Positions 1 through 6,540 of a stretch of 7,447 nucleotides of DNA are shown piece after piece. Location: positions 1 through 7,447 of the forward strand of contig JBEVCD010000028.1 of assembly GCA_040514265.1 (NCBI GenBank). Direction: 5' to 3'. The stretch's first letter is position 1; each line of letters starts with the position of its first letter. The notes below the pieces were generated by a model. The model made no database searches. It was not told the origin of the DNA and was given only the letters and a program-made list of their open reading frames with translations. A program made the translations under genes and the position numbers. Source of the DNA: WYZ-LMO2 sp040514265 (GTDB lineage Archaea; Halobacteriota; Archaeoglobi; Archaeoglobales; Archaeoglobaceae).

Positions 1-13
1 CACCGTGTATCTT

Positions 14-46
14 TCGTCGGCAGCGTCAGATGTGTATAAGAGACAG
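14..46 (+). other. Illumina Nextera adapter with Tn5 mosaic end (artefact)
   Basis: These 33 bases match the standard Nextera read-1 transposase adapter. The last 19 (28-46, AGATGTGTATAAGAGACAG) are the Tn5 mosaic end, and the preceding 14 (TCGTCGGCAGCGTC) are the sequencing-primer part. Bases 1-13 upstream do not match the flanking genome either; they may be remnants of the index or flow-cell oligo, but I cannot match them confidently. True genomic sequence probably begins at 47. The adapter translates to the well-known contaminant peptide SAASDVYKRQ, so any open frame read through here is spurious. Confidence 0.97.
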
Positions 47-70
47 GCAAAATACCGCACGATCCGTAAG

Positions 71-1828
71 TTAGAAGTAGTAATAGTATTCTCCAGCCGC
101 CTTCTGCTCCCTGTCCAGCCGCGATCCGGGCTTGTTAACGCGCGGTCTCTTCGTTTCCTCGTCTCTCCTGAAAGTTATGCCGAGCTTTGATAGAAAGAGG
201 TTCATGCCCTCCCTCATACCCCTCGGTCTTCTCGCGATGCCCCGCTTTCCGGGTTCGCCCTCGAAGACGAGCAACCGGTCGCTTACCATGTCGATGAAGT
301 ATATGTCGTGGTCGACAACGAGGACACTCTTACCTGTGTTGAGGGCGAATCGCCTTATGAGGCGAGCTGCCTCCACGCGCTGCTCCACGTCGAGGTGGGC
401 TGAGGGCTCGTCGAGCAGGTAGAGTTCCGCTTCGCGGAGGAGACAGGTTACTATCGCAACCCGCTGCAGTTCGCCGCCACTCAGCTCCGTCAATTTTCTG
501 TCCATTAGCTTCTCGATTCCGAGGGGTTTGAGGAACTCTGTTCTGTAATACGAGCTGTCGACCATGGGATTCACTCTTCTCAGGAAAAAGCCGACCTCCA
601 GATCGACGTCGGCTTTGACGTACTGCGGCTTGTAGCTTACCCTCACGCCCACGTCGACCTTCTTCTCGTCGTCCTCCAGCACGCCGGCGAGGACCTTAAC
701 GAACGTCGACTTGCCAGTAGCGTTCGGTCCGACGACGCCGAGAACTTCGCCGACCATTATCTCGCCGGCTTCGACTTCCAGGTGGAAGTCCTCGAAAGTC
801 TTCGTGAAGCTCGGATATTCGAACAGAACCTTCTCACTCTCTCCCTCGCGGGGCTGGAAGACCTCGAACTCTATCGGCTTTTCCCTGATTCTCACGTTCT
901 CTTCAGTTAGATATCCACGTAGATACTGGTTTATCGCCACCCTCGCACCTTTAGCTGCCGTGAACACTCCGTAAACCCCGGGTTCGCCGTAAACGATGTG
1001 GACGAAGTCGGCTAGCATGTCGAGGATCGCCAGATCGTGCTCGACGAGCATAACCGTTCTCTCTTTCGCAAGGTCCCTTATTGCGTTGGCTACGCTTATG
1101 CGCTGGTGTATGTCCAAGTAGCTCGTGACCTCGTCGAAGAAGTAGAAGTCCGCATCGCGTAGCATGCAGGCTGCTATCGCTAACCTCTGCAGCTCTCCTC
1201 CGCTCAGGTTTCTGACATCTCTGCCCAAAGCGTGCCTTAGGTTGAGTCTGTCCACGACTTCGTCGAGTGCCCCCCTCTCGTCCACCCTCTTCAGCAGCTC
1301 GCCCGCCTCACCGCTGTAAACCTTCGGTATCGCTTCGACGTACTGCGGCTTCACGCTCACCCTTATCTTCCCGTCCTTTAGGGCTTTGAGGTAGTCGAGG
1401 AGTTCGCTTCCTGCGAACCTCTCGAAGATCTCCTCCCAGCTCGCGTCCTCCTTCCCCAAGTTCGGCTTCAGCTGCCCCGAGAGAATTCTGACAGCCGTCG
1501 TCTTACCCGTGCCGTTCGGTCCGAGTATGCCGACGACGTAGCCCTTCCGTGGCACCGGTAGGTTGTAGAGGACGAACCCGTTTCTGCCGTAGCGGTGAAC
1601 TTCCCTCCCTTCGAGTTGTTCCGGTAAGCCTACGATCGCTATGGCTTTCATCGGACACTTCTTAACGCATATACCGCAGCCTACGCACATCGCCTCGCTT
1701 ATCACCGCCTTATCCTCGATCACGACCGTCTCGTCTCCCGTGCGGACGCGGGGGCAGTACTTCACGCACTCGTGACCGCACTTCTTCGGCTGACAGCGCT
1801 CTCTGTCGACAACCGCTATGCGGGGCAT
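71..1828 (-). CDS. rli1: ABCE1/Rli1 ribosome-recycling ATPase (RNase L inhibitor homolog)
   Basis: A soluble twin-ATPase that, by family knowledge, splits post-termination ribosomes together with aRF1/Pelota. At 585 aa it has the usual family length and is complete. The N-terminal iron-sulfur domain has all eight cysteines (C12, C17, C21, C25, C48, C51, C54, C58) for two [4Fe-4S] clusters. NBD1 shows Walker A GPNGTGKT (103-110), signature LSGGELQ (208-214), Walker B glutamate E233 and H-loop H264. NBD2 shows Walker A GPNATGKS (367-374), signature LSGGELQ (449-455), Walker B DEP with E474 and H507. After NBD1 Walker B the sequence reads DEVTSYLD rather than the common DEPSSYLD, a small variation. 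There is no membrane segment. The ATG start has no Shine-Dalgarno site but has a TATA-like box ~26 nt upstream, which suggests a leaderless mRNA. It is divergent from nreA. The stop codon lies only 24 genomic bases from the adapter. Confidence 0.97.
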   Translation of the reverse strand: MPRIAVVDRERCQPKKCGHECVKYCPRVRTGDETVVIEDKAVISEAMCVGCGICVKKCPMKAIAIVGLPEQLEGREVHRYGRNGFVLYNLPVPRKGYVVGILGPNGTGKTTAVRILSGQLKPNLGKEDASWEEIFERFAGSELLDYLKALKDGKIRVSVKPQYVEAIPKVYSGEAGELLKRVDERGALDEVVDRLNLRHALGRDVRNLSGGELQRLAIAACMLRDADFYFFDEVTSYLDIHQRISVANAIRDLAKERTVMLVEHDLAILDMLADFVHIVYGEPGVYGVFTAAKGARVAINQYLRGYLTEENVRIREKPIEFEVFQPREGESEKVLFEYPSFTKTFEDFHLEVEAGEIMVGEVLGVVGPNATGKSTFVKVLAGVLEDDEKKVDVGVRVSYKPQYVKADVDLEVGFFLRRVNPMVDSSYYRTEFLKPLGIEKLMDRKLTELSGGELQRVAIVTCLLREAELYLLDEPSAHLDVEQRVEAARLIRRFALNTGKSVLVVDHDIYFIDMVSDRLLVFEGEPGKRGIARRPRGMREGMNLFLSKLGITFRRDEETKRPRVNKPGSRLDREQKAAGEYYYYF

Positions 1829-1850
1829 CGCGAGAAGATAGAGGGGCTCA

Positions 1851-1858
1851 ATTTAACT
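1851..1858 (-). promoter_or_regulatory. TATA-like box for rli1
   Basis: On the minus strand this reads AGTTAAAT, centred ~26 nt upstream of the rli1 ATG. That is the distance expected for an archaeal TATA box when transcription starts at or next to the start codon. No purine-rich ribosome-binding site lies between it and the ATG. The call rests on position and base composition only. Confidence 0.5.
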
Positions 1859-1887
1859 TTGCCGGGATGTCGTTGAGGACCGGACAG

Positions 1888-1896
1888 TATTTATAG
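1888..1896 (+). promoter_or_regulatory. TATA box for the nreA-radical SAM operon
   Basis: The sequence TATTTATAG contains a good archaeal TTTATA element (1890-1895) centred ~25 nt before the GTG start at 1917. No Shine-Dalgarno sequence precedes the GTG, which fits a leaderless transcript and supports that start. The box is back to back with the rli1 promoter inside the 88-bp divergent spacer. Confidence 0.6.
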
Positions 1897-1916
1897 AGCT
1901 ATTCCAGAGTCTCTTC

Positions 1917-3080
1917 GTGGACTGCATAATCTGCAGGGGTCGCTTCAGCTGCGGAAGGAGCTGCGTGCTGAACAGTTTTAACTGGGTGTACAGGTCTACG
2001 GAAGTCTTCGGCTCATCTCCGCCCTCGATATTCGTGGGCAGATCCGGCTATCCGAACGTCTTCGCATCTCCAGCCGTTCCGCCGGAAGTCGGGAACACCT
2101 CACTCTACGATCTGCCAGAAGCCTGGAGGAATGTAAGCATCTCCGAAGTCTTCAGATTTAGGAGCTCGCTCGTGCTGGGAAGGTTCAGAGTCGACGTCAG
2201 AAAAGCCGACTCGAAGGCTGCAGAACTCGTTCAGGAGCTCAGCCTCTACAACAAGCCCGTCGACACCGAGCTGATACTCGAAAAACCTCCAAGGAGGCCC
2301 GTAGTCGATGAAGTCTCGGCTCCCTTCGGACCCTCGGCGCCGGCTAGATATGCGAGAATCGTGAGCGCTCCGGCTGCTCCGAAGGTAGTGGAGAGAGTCT
2401 ACTACGACCGCGAACTGCCAGCTACCGAGGCTATCGTCGAGCTCTACTCGAAGGGGGTCGAGGTTTCGCAAATTCAGAAGCTGCTCTCAGCCGGAGCCCT
2501 CGGAGTAAGAAGGCGGCTCGTGCCGACTAGGTGGGCGATAACGGCTGTGGACGACACGATATCGAAGGCGCTGATAGAGAGGATCAAGTGCTACGAGGAG
2601 ATAGACAGCTACAGGGTCTTCGTTCTCAAAAAAGAGAGGAATACCTTCGCAGCCGTGCTCGTGCCGAGGTGCTGGAGCTACGAGTGGGGCGAAGCTTGGT
2701 TCCCGAACACTGTGTGGAACAGGAGCAGGAAAGTGGGAATAGTCGTCGACGCCGAGGGCTACGGTGGAAGGAAAAACTACGCCATAATGGGCGGCTGCTA
2801 CTACGCTGCCCGCCTGGCGGTTGCCGAGTATCTGAACGCAATCAGGAGGCAAGCCACAGCGATAGTCTGGCGCGAAATTTACCCGGGTTTCAACACACCC
2901 ATCGGCGTTTGGTTCGTCAGGGAGTCGCTTAGGGAGATGTTCGAGGGTAAACACTTCGAGTTCGACGACTTTTCCGAGGTGCTCAGCTTTCTGTCCTCGC
3001 ATCTGAAGATGCTCGACGCATGGCTGGCGAAGTCGAAGCTCCTGAAGGAGATCGGATGCCAGTCGAGGTTAGAAGTGTAA
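1917..3080 (+). CDS. nreA: NreA-family archaeal DNA repair protein
   Basis: 387 aa, beginning with GTG. The N-terminus carries the compact zinc-binding cysteine set typical of Nre proteins: C3, C6, C12 and C16 (DCIICRGRFSCGRSC). The rest fits the DUF650/DUF651 Nre architecture, including the WSYEWGEAWFPN stretch (253-264), the GGCYYAARLAVAEYL segment (292-306) and the tail ending in WLAKSKLL (369-376). By family knowledge, NreA acts with UvrABC in repairing mitomycin C-type damage in Haloferax and contacts PCNA through a C-terminal PIP motif. Here the last residues are QSRLEV (382-387): they match the first part of a PIP box (QxxL) but lack the two final aromatic residues. The gene heads a two-gene operon with the downstream radical SAM gene, which starts inside it. 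A TATA box and the absence of a ribosome-binding site support the GTG start. Family assignment is by recognition, without a search. Confidence 0.88.
   Translation: MDCIICRGRFSCGRSCVLNSFNWVYRSTEVFGSSPPSIFVGRSGYPNVFASPAVPPEVGNTSLYDLPEAWRNVSISEVFRFRSSLVLGRFRVDVRKADSKAAELVQELSLYNKPVDTELILEKPPRRPVVDEVSAPFGPSAPARYARIVSAPAAPKVVERVYYDRELPATEAIVELYSKGVEVSQIQKLLSAGALGVRRRLVPTRWAITAVDDTISKALIERIKCYEEIDSYRVFVLKKERNTFAAVLVPRCWSYEWGEAWFPNTVWNRSRKVGIVVDAEGYGGRKNYAIMGGCYYAARLAVAEYLNAIRRQATAIVWREIYPGFNTPIGVWFVRESLREMFEGKHFEFDDFSEVLSFLSSHLKMLDAWLAKSKLLKEIGCQSRLEV
3045..3050 (+). promoter_or_regulatory. Shine-Dalgarno site that fixes the radical SAM start
   Basis: AAGGAG followed by a 5-nt spacer and ATG at 3056. 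The extended string GGAGATC resembles the archaeal anti-SD complement GGAGGTGATC. It lies within the nreA coding sequence. It favours the ATG at 3056 over the in-frame ATG at 3020, which has no comparable site in front of it. Confidence 0.65.
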
Positions 3081-3787
3081 GGGTCGGGAGGATACTCATG
3101 AGGAGCCGAATCCCCGGTTTTGACTACGCGATAAACCACTACGTCGGCTGCTTGCACGGCTGCTTGTACTGCTACGCACGCGACTACTGCAGCGGCGAGG
3201 TTGCGGATAGGTGGGGCGAGCTCGTGATCGTCAAGCGGAACGCCGACGAGGTTCTGCGGAGGGAAATAGCGAGGGCGAAGGGAAGGATCGCTTTGAGCAC
3301 TCTGACGGACCCCTACCAGCCGATAGAACGGAAATTGGAGCTGACGAGGCGCATTTTGGCGATCGCAGCCAGCAGACTGAAGGTGAGCGTGCAGACAAAG
3401 AGTCCCCTCGTCCTTAGAGATGTCGACCTGCTCGGCGATAACGTCGACGTCGGCATAACCATAACGACACTCGACGAGAGGCTGGCGAAGAAGTTTGAGC
3501 CGTCGGCACCGAAGCCGAGGGAGAGAGTAAGGACACTCGAAAGGTTGGCCGAGGAGGGTGTGAAGACCTGGGTATTCTACGGTCCGATTCTGGGCGACGA
3601 CATCGAGGAGGTCGTCGAAGTCGCGAAGGCTACGAACAGCACGCTCTACTTTGACAAGCTCAGGATAAAGAAGCGAGTGCCGAGAGAGGTTGCTGAAGTT
3701 GCGAAGAGGGACTGGAAGAGTGTCTTCAGAAGAATTACCGAATTATGCGAGAGGAAAGGGGTTAGAGCCAAGCCCGCTTTCGGCTAG
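3056..3787 (+). CDS. Radical SAM protein, SPL-like (COG1533) family
   Basis: 243 aa from the SD-supported ATG; an upstream in-frame ATG at 3020 would add 12 residues. The radical SAM cluster motif is the SPL-type CxxxCxxC: C32, C36, C39 in GCLHGCLYCYA. Further landmarks of this family are STLTDPYQPIE (81-91), QTKSPLVLRDVDLL (113-126) and FEPSAPKPRERVRTLERLAE (147-166). Family knowledge: the cluster cleaves S-adenosylmethionine to a 5'-deoxyadenosyl radical. The best-known relative, spore photoproduct lyase, reverses a thymine dimer in DNA, but archaeal COG1533 members lack an assigned substrate. Two further cysteines, C45 and C231, could be catalytic or auxiliary; I cannot tell. The gene overlaps nreA by 25 nt, implying translational coupling and perhaps a shared role. 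Its TAG stop lies in a CTAG shared with the convergent trpS stop. The family call is firm; the reaction is unknown. Confidence 0.88.
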   Translation: MPVEVRSVRVGRILMRSRIPGFDYAINHYVGCLHGCLYCYARDYCSGEVADRWGELVIVKRNADEVLRREIARAKGRIALSTLTDPYQPIERKLELTRRILAIAASRLKVSVQTKSPLVLRDVDLLGDNVDVGITITTLDERLAKKFEPSAPKPRERVRTLERLAEEGVKTWVFYGPILGDDIEEVVEVAKATNSTLYFDKLRIKKRVPREVAEVAKRDWKSVFRRITELCERKGVRAKPAFG

Positions 3788-5061
3788 AGTTTCGGCGCTA
3801 TCAGCGTGTAGTCTCCAAGCTTATCCTCCGCCTCGTCGACCTTCTCCCTGAACTCCCTCAGGAAGTTTTCCAGCAGCTCTGCAGCTGTCTTCTTGCAGCC
3901 TCCGCAGAGTATTTCCCCGCTCCTGCAAGCCCTCTCCAGATTGTCGAGCTCATTGTCGCTCTCGATTAGGTGAAACTTGTAGAGCTCGAAGACGACACAC
4001 CTCTCCGGCTCCCCGCCGAAGCGGCGCTGCTCTTCGGCGGTAGCTCTGCCTCCGGTCAGGGCGTTCATGACCTTCCGCCTCGCAACTTCCGGTGGGTCGA
4101 AGAGGGATATGTAGCTCTCGGGCTTGCTCGAACTCATCTTTCCACCAGTAAGCCCAGTTACGAAGCGGTGGTAGGTTGCGGAAGGGGGCACGAAAGCGTA
4201 ACCCCCGAGCTCGACCTCAAGCTCTCTGACCGCCCTCTCTATTTCTTCCGCGTTCCCGAAGATATCCGCGTGCTCCTCGTAGAACTTCGCGTCGAAACCC
4301 AGAGTCTTCAGATGTTCGACGTAATCTCTGCCCCTCCTGCTCCTGACCCTGACGCCGCCCTCGATCCTCTCGAAAGCGAAGATGCTAGCCCTCGCCGCTA
4401 CATCGCGGGTCAGCCTTATGTGAGGGTCCTGATCCGCTCCCACCGGGACGACGACGGGCTTCGGACCTCCGTACTCCCTGAGTTGCGGGTGCAGGATGTC
4501 GGCAGCCTGAACGGCTGGTATGAAGAGCCTGGCGAGCGAGGTTTCGCTCTCGAAACCGTAAACAGCCCTCAGCTCGCTGAAGTTTACCTCCTTCGCTAGC
4601 TCTAAGGCTAAGTCCTTGACGTGCTGTGACGCGGACTGGAAATAGATCACGGCGTCCTCACGAAGTCCGAGAGCTACTATGCTCTTCACGTAGAGCATTC
4701 CTATCTCGAAGGTTTCGCGCTTGCTTAATCCCCTCACGACGTTCGCCTCTATGTCGGCTATTGCCACGAAAGCTCTTCCGCCCATCTTCTGGTGCCAGAC
4801 TATTTCCTCCATCGTCATCTTGTGCCCAAGATGCGGCATGCCCGACGGCATGAAGCCGCTCATCACCGCCCAATCCTCGCCTCGCCGCATCGCGGCGAGA
4901 ATTCTGTCGTAGTCACGATGCCCGAAAACTATCCCTCTCCTGAAAAAGCGGTGGGGCTCTGGAATCTCTTTTATCAGCTCCGAGAAGTCCTGCATTCCGA
5001 ACTCCTTGATGAGCTTGCCGTAATCAATTGCTCCCTCGACTTCCCAAGGCGTTACCTTCAT
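3784..5061 (-). CDS. trpS: Tryptophanyl-tRNA synthetase (archaeal type)
   Basis: 425 aa, cytosolic class Ic aminoacyl-tRNA synthetase that charges tRNA-Trp with tryptophan using ATP. The HIGH-type motif is PSGMPHLGH (72-80) in SGFMPSGMPHLGHKMTMEE. The KMSKS-type loop is GGKMSSSKP (306-314). Between them the Rossmann core includes VVVPVGADQDPHIRLTRD (203-220), the tRNA synthetase class I motif expected for TrpRS. The C-terminal part has GEILCGGCKK (382-391), with cysteines C379, C386 and C389 seen in many archaeal/eukaryotic-type TrpRS. The N-terminus (TPWEVEGAIDYGKLIKEFG) is the typical archaeal extension. The length is normal and the gene complete. The ATG has no Shine-Dalgarno site but has a TATA-like element ~24 nt upstream inside a perfect palindrome, so it is probably leaderless. 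The stop overlaps that of the convergent radical SAM gene. Confidence 0.96.
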   Translation of the reverse strand: MKVTPWEVEGAIDYGKLIKEFGMQDFSELIKEIPEPHRFFRRGIVFGHRDYDRILAAMRRGEDWAVMSGFMPSGMPHLGHKMTMEEIVWHQKMGGRAFVAIADIEANVVRGLSKRETFEIGMLYVKSIVALGLREDAVIYFQSASQHVKDLALELAKEVNFSELRAVYGFESETSLARLFIPAVQAADILHPQLREYGGPKPVVVPVGADQDPHIRLTRDVAARASIFAFERIEGGVRVRSRRGRDYVEHLKTLGFDAKFYEEHADIFGNAEEIERAVRELEVELGGYAFVPPSATYHRFVTGLTGGKMSSSKPESYISLFDPPEVARRKVMNALTGGRATAEEQRRFGGEPERCVVFELYKFHLIESDNELDNLERACRSGEILCGGCKKTAAELLENFLREFREKVDEAEDKLGDYTLIAPKL

Positions 5062-5078
5062 GCCCCAAGCTCTTCGGA

Positions 5079-5097
5079 GGGTTAAAAGTTTTAACCC
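5079..5097 (-). promoter_or_regulatory. 19-bp palindrome overlapping the trpS TATA box
   Basis: GGGTTAAAAGTTTTAACCC: two perfect 9-bp arms around one central base at 5088. Read on the minus strand, the TTTTAA at 5082-5087 is centred ~24 nt before the trpS ATG, where an archaeal TATA box is expected. A symmetrical TATA could fire both ways, or the palindrome could be a dimeric repressor's operator that blocks TBP. The first 11 bases from 5081 (GTTAAAAGTTT) recur at 6885-6895 upstream of the receiver gene. The symmetry is observed; any regulatory role is inferred. Confidence 0.5.
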
Positions 5098-5200
5098 ACA
5101 ACGTTCGATGGAATTGAAGGGCGTAGGGGATCGATTTTAGAACCTTGCCGACCGCCGGAGAACGCCTCGAACTCTCGATGGGCTCGATAAGCTAACCGGA

Positions 5201-5210
5201 AAGTAAAAAT
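5201..5210 (+). promoter_or_regulatory. Weak TATA-like box for panE
   Basis: AAGTAAAAAT is centred ~25-26 nt upstream of the panE ATG at 5232, the usual archaeal position, with no ribosome-binding site in between (CAGACTTCGAGCG). This is a weaker match than the nreA box. The rest of the spacer, 5098-5200, shows no gene, RNA or clear repeat to me. Confidence 0.4.
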
Positions 5211-5231
5211 CTCCCAATCAGACTTCGAGCG

Positions 5232-6089
5232 ATGAGGGTACAGATAATGGGCGCCGGCGCGCTCGGGAGCTTGGTAGGAGCCCTAATACAGTTAGCAGGT
5301 TATGAGGTCGTTTTCGTCGCGCGCGGGAAGCAGCTCGAAGCTCTGAGGAAAAGACTCATCGTAAGCGGTCTTAAGAGTTTCGAACTCGAAGTTTACGCCA
5401 CCGACAAGCCGGAGGATGCCGACGTGACCTTCGTCACGGTCAAAGCCTACGACACGGAGGAGGCTGCGAAGGTTCTGAGCTCCGTCGACGCCGGCGTGGT
5501 TTGCAGCCTCCAGAACGGGATCGGAAATGAGGAGGTGCTCGCCAAGTTCTTCGAAAACGTTGTCGGTGGTGTTACGAGCTATGCAGCCAACCTCGCGGAC
5601 TACGGTCACGTAGTCTTTGCGGGGGAGGGATTCACGTTCGTCGGAGACTACAAGGGGCGTGGAGCCGAGGATGTGGCGAAAGTTCTCAACGAGGCTGGCA
5701 TAAGGACGGAGGTCGTCGAGGACATAGAGAGGAGAATCTGGGTCAAGGCTGCGATAAACGCAGCCATAAACCCGATCACAGCTCTGTGCAGAGTAAGGAA
5801 CGGCGCTGTCGCGAGTCCGCCACTCTGGCACGTCGCGAAGATGGTCGGAGAGGAGTGTAAAGAGGTTCTGGCTGCTCTGGGATACGAGTTCGACGTGGAG
5901 GAGATAAGGCAGGTAGCGGAGGCTACGGCTGAGAACAGGTCTTCCATGCTTCAGGACGTCGAAAAGGGAAAGAGAACCGAGGTAGACTATATAAACGGAG
6001 CATTCGTCAAAAAGGGCGAGGAACTGGGTATCGACTGCGTAGCGAACCGCATCCTCTGGCTGCTGGTGAGGGGCGTTGGTTCCGGTTGA
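5232..6089 (+). CDS. panE: 2-dehydropantoate 2-reductase (ketopantoate reductase)
   Basis: 285 aa, the usual family length. It reduces 2-dehydropantoate to pantoate with NAD(P)H, feeding coenzyme A synthesis. The N-terminal Rossmann fold starts immediately with MRVQIMGAGALGS (glycine motif GAGALG, 7-12). QNGIGNEE (94-101) is the conserved family segment containing N95, equivalent to E. coli N98. By alignment from memory, the catalytic lysine is K172 in WVKAAINAAINPITAL (equivalent to K176), with N180 matching N184. Substrate-binding S238 lies in SSMLQD and E250 in TEVDYING, matching E. coli S244 and E256. All the key residues are therefore present. The ATG lacks a Shine-Dalgarno site and has a weak TATA-like box at the leaderless distance. 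The downstream membrane gene overlaps or immediately follows its stop, so the two probably form an operon. Confidence 0.95.
   Translation: MRVQIMGAGALGSLVGALIQLAGYEVVFVARGKQLEALRKRLIVSGLKSFELEVYATDKPEDADVTFVTVKAYDTEEAAKVLSSVDAGVVCSLQNGIGNEEVLAKFFENVVGGVTSYAANLADYGHVVFAGEGFTFVGDYKGRGAEDVAKVLNEAGIRTEVVEDIERRIWVKAAINAAINPITALCRVRNGAVASPPLWHVAKMVGEECKEVLAALGYEFDVEEIRQVAEATAENRSSMLQDVEKGKRTEVDYINGAFVKKGEELGIDCVANRILWLLVRGVGSG
6065..6073 (+). promoter_or_regulatory. Candidate Shine-Dalgarno site for the downstream membrane gene
   Basis: GGTGAGGGG just before TTG at 6076, inside the end of panE, partly matches the archaeal GGAGGTGATC. A competing site, GAGGT at 6088-6092, precedes a GTG at 6097 with a 4-nt spacer. 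The start therefore cannot be settled from the sequence alone. Confidence 0.4.
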
Positions 6090-6540
6090 GGTTATCGTGG
6101 TCTCAGTCCTCCCAATTTCAGAGCTCAGAGGTGGAATACCGCTGGCGCTTTACTACGGACTCGACCCGCTGAGCGCTTACGTCGTCTGCGTGCTTTCGAA
6201 CCTGCTACCCGTGCCGTTTTTGCTCTACGCCCTCGAAAAGCTCGAGGGTTTAATATCCTCGCTTCCGATCGTCGGTGAGCTCTACCGTTACATCGTCCAC
6301 AGGGTGGAGAAGAGGAAGGGACTCGTCGAAGCCTACGGTTACTTGGGACTGGCTGCTTTCGTAGCCGTTCCGCTGCCGGTAACGGGGGCGTGGACGGGGA
6401 GTCTTCTGGCTTTCCTGTTGAGACTCGAGAAAGGAAGAACTTTCGCGTCGATATCACTCGGCGTAGCCACAGCGGGAGCTGTCGTGACCCTCGCCACCCT
6501 CGGAATTTTTAACCTTTCGAGCCTGTTACGCGTCTTATAG
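6076..6540 (+). CDS. Small multidrug export family (COG2426/PF06695) membrane protein
   Basis: 154 aa from TTG at 6076, or 147 aa from GTG at 6097; both sit next to SD-like sequences at the panE end. The family hallmark SELRGGIPLALYYGL (15-29) is followed by a hydrophobic helix (about 33-55). A soluble loop (56-87) contains the basic stretch HRVEKRKG. A second hydrophobic hairpin has the conserved VPLPVTGAWTGSLLAFLL (98-115), and a last helix spans about 123-145. The label 'small multidrug export' comes from the family name; transport activity is not established for archaeal members. The two paired helix/re-entrant-like motifs suggest remote kinship to DedA/VTT membrane proteins, which is inference. 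It is probably co-transcribed with panE. Its last 32 bases overlap the 3' end of the convergent receiver gene. Confidence 0.85.
   Translation: MVPVEVIVVSVLPISELRGGIPLALYYGLDPLSAYVVCVLSNLLPVPFLLYALEKLEGLISSLPIVGELYRYIVHRVEKRKGLVEAYGYLGLAAFVAVPLPVTGAWTGSLLAFLLRLEKGRTFASISLGVATAGAVVTLATLGIFNLSSLLRVL

Noticed and set aside
5..190. 61-codon plus-strand open frame at the left end
   Set aside because: It reads through the Nextera adapter (SAASDVYKRQ) and then runs antisense to the end of rli1; not a gene.
2487..3002. 171-codon minus-strand open frame inside nreA
   Set aside because: Antisense shadow of nreA caused by high GC and codon bias; low-complexity proline/arginine-rich translation with no recognisable domain.
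3020..3055. Upstream ATG at 3020 as the radical SAM start
   Set aside because: It has no Shine-Dalgarno site, and the added residues are not typical of the family; the ATG at 3056 has AAGGAG at a 5-nt spacing.
3970..4599. 209-codon plus-strand open frame inside trpS
   Set aside because: Antisense shadow of a well-conserved trpS; no domain, promoter or ribosome-binding site seen.
5098..5200. Possible small RNA or hidden gene between trpS and panE
   Set aside because: I found no C/D-box pairs, tRNA-like fold, open frame or strong repeat; only short chance repeats of CTCGAT.
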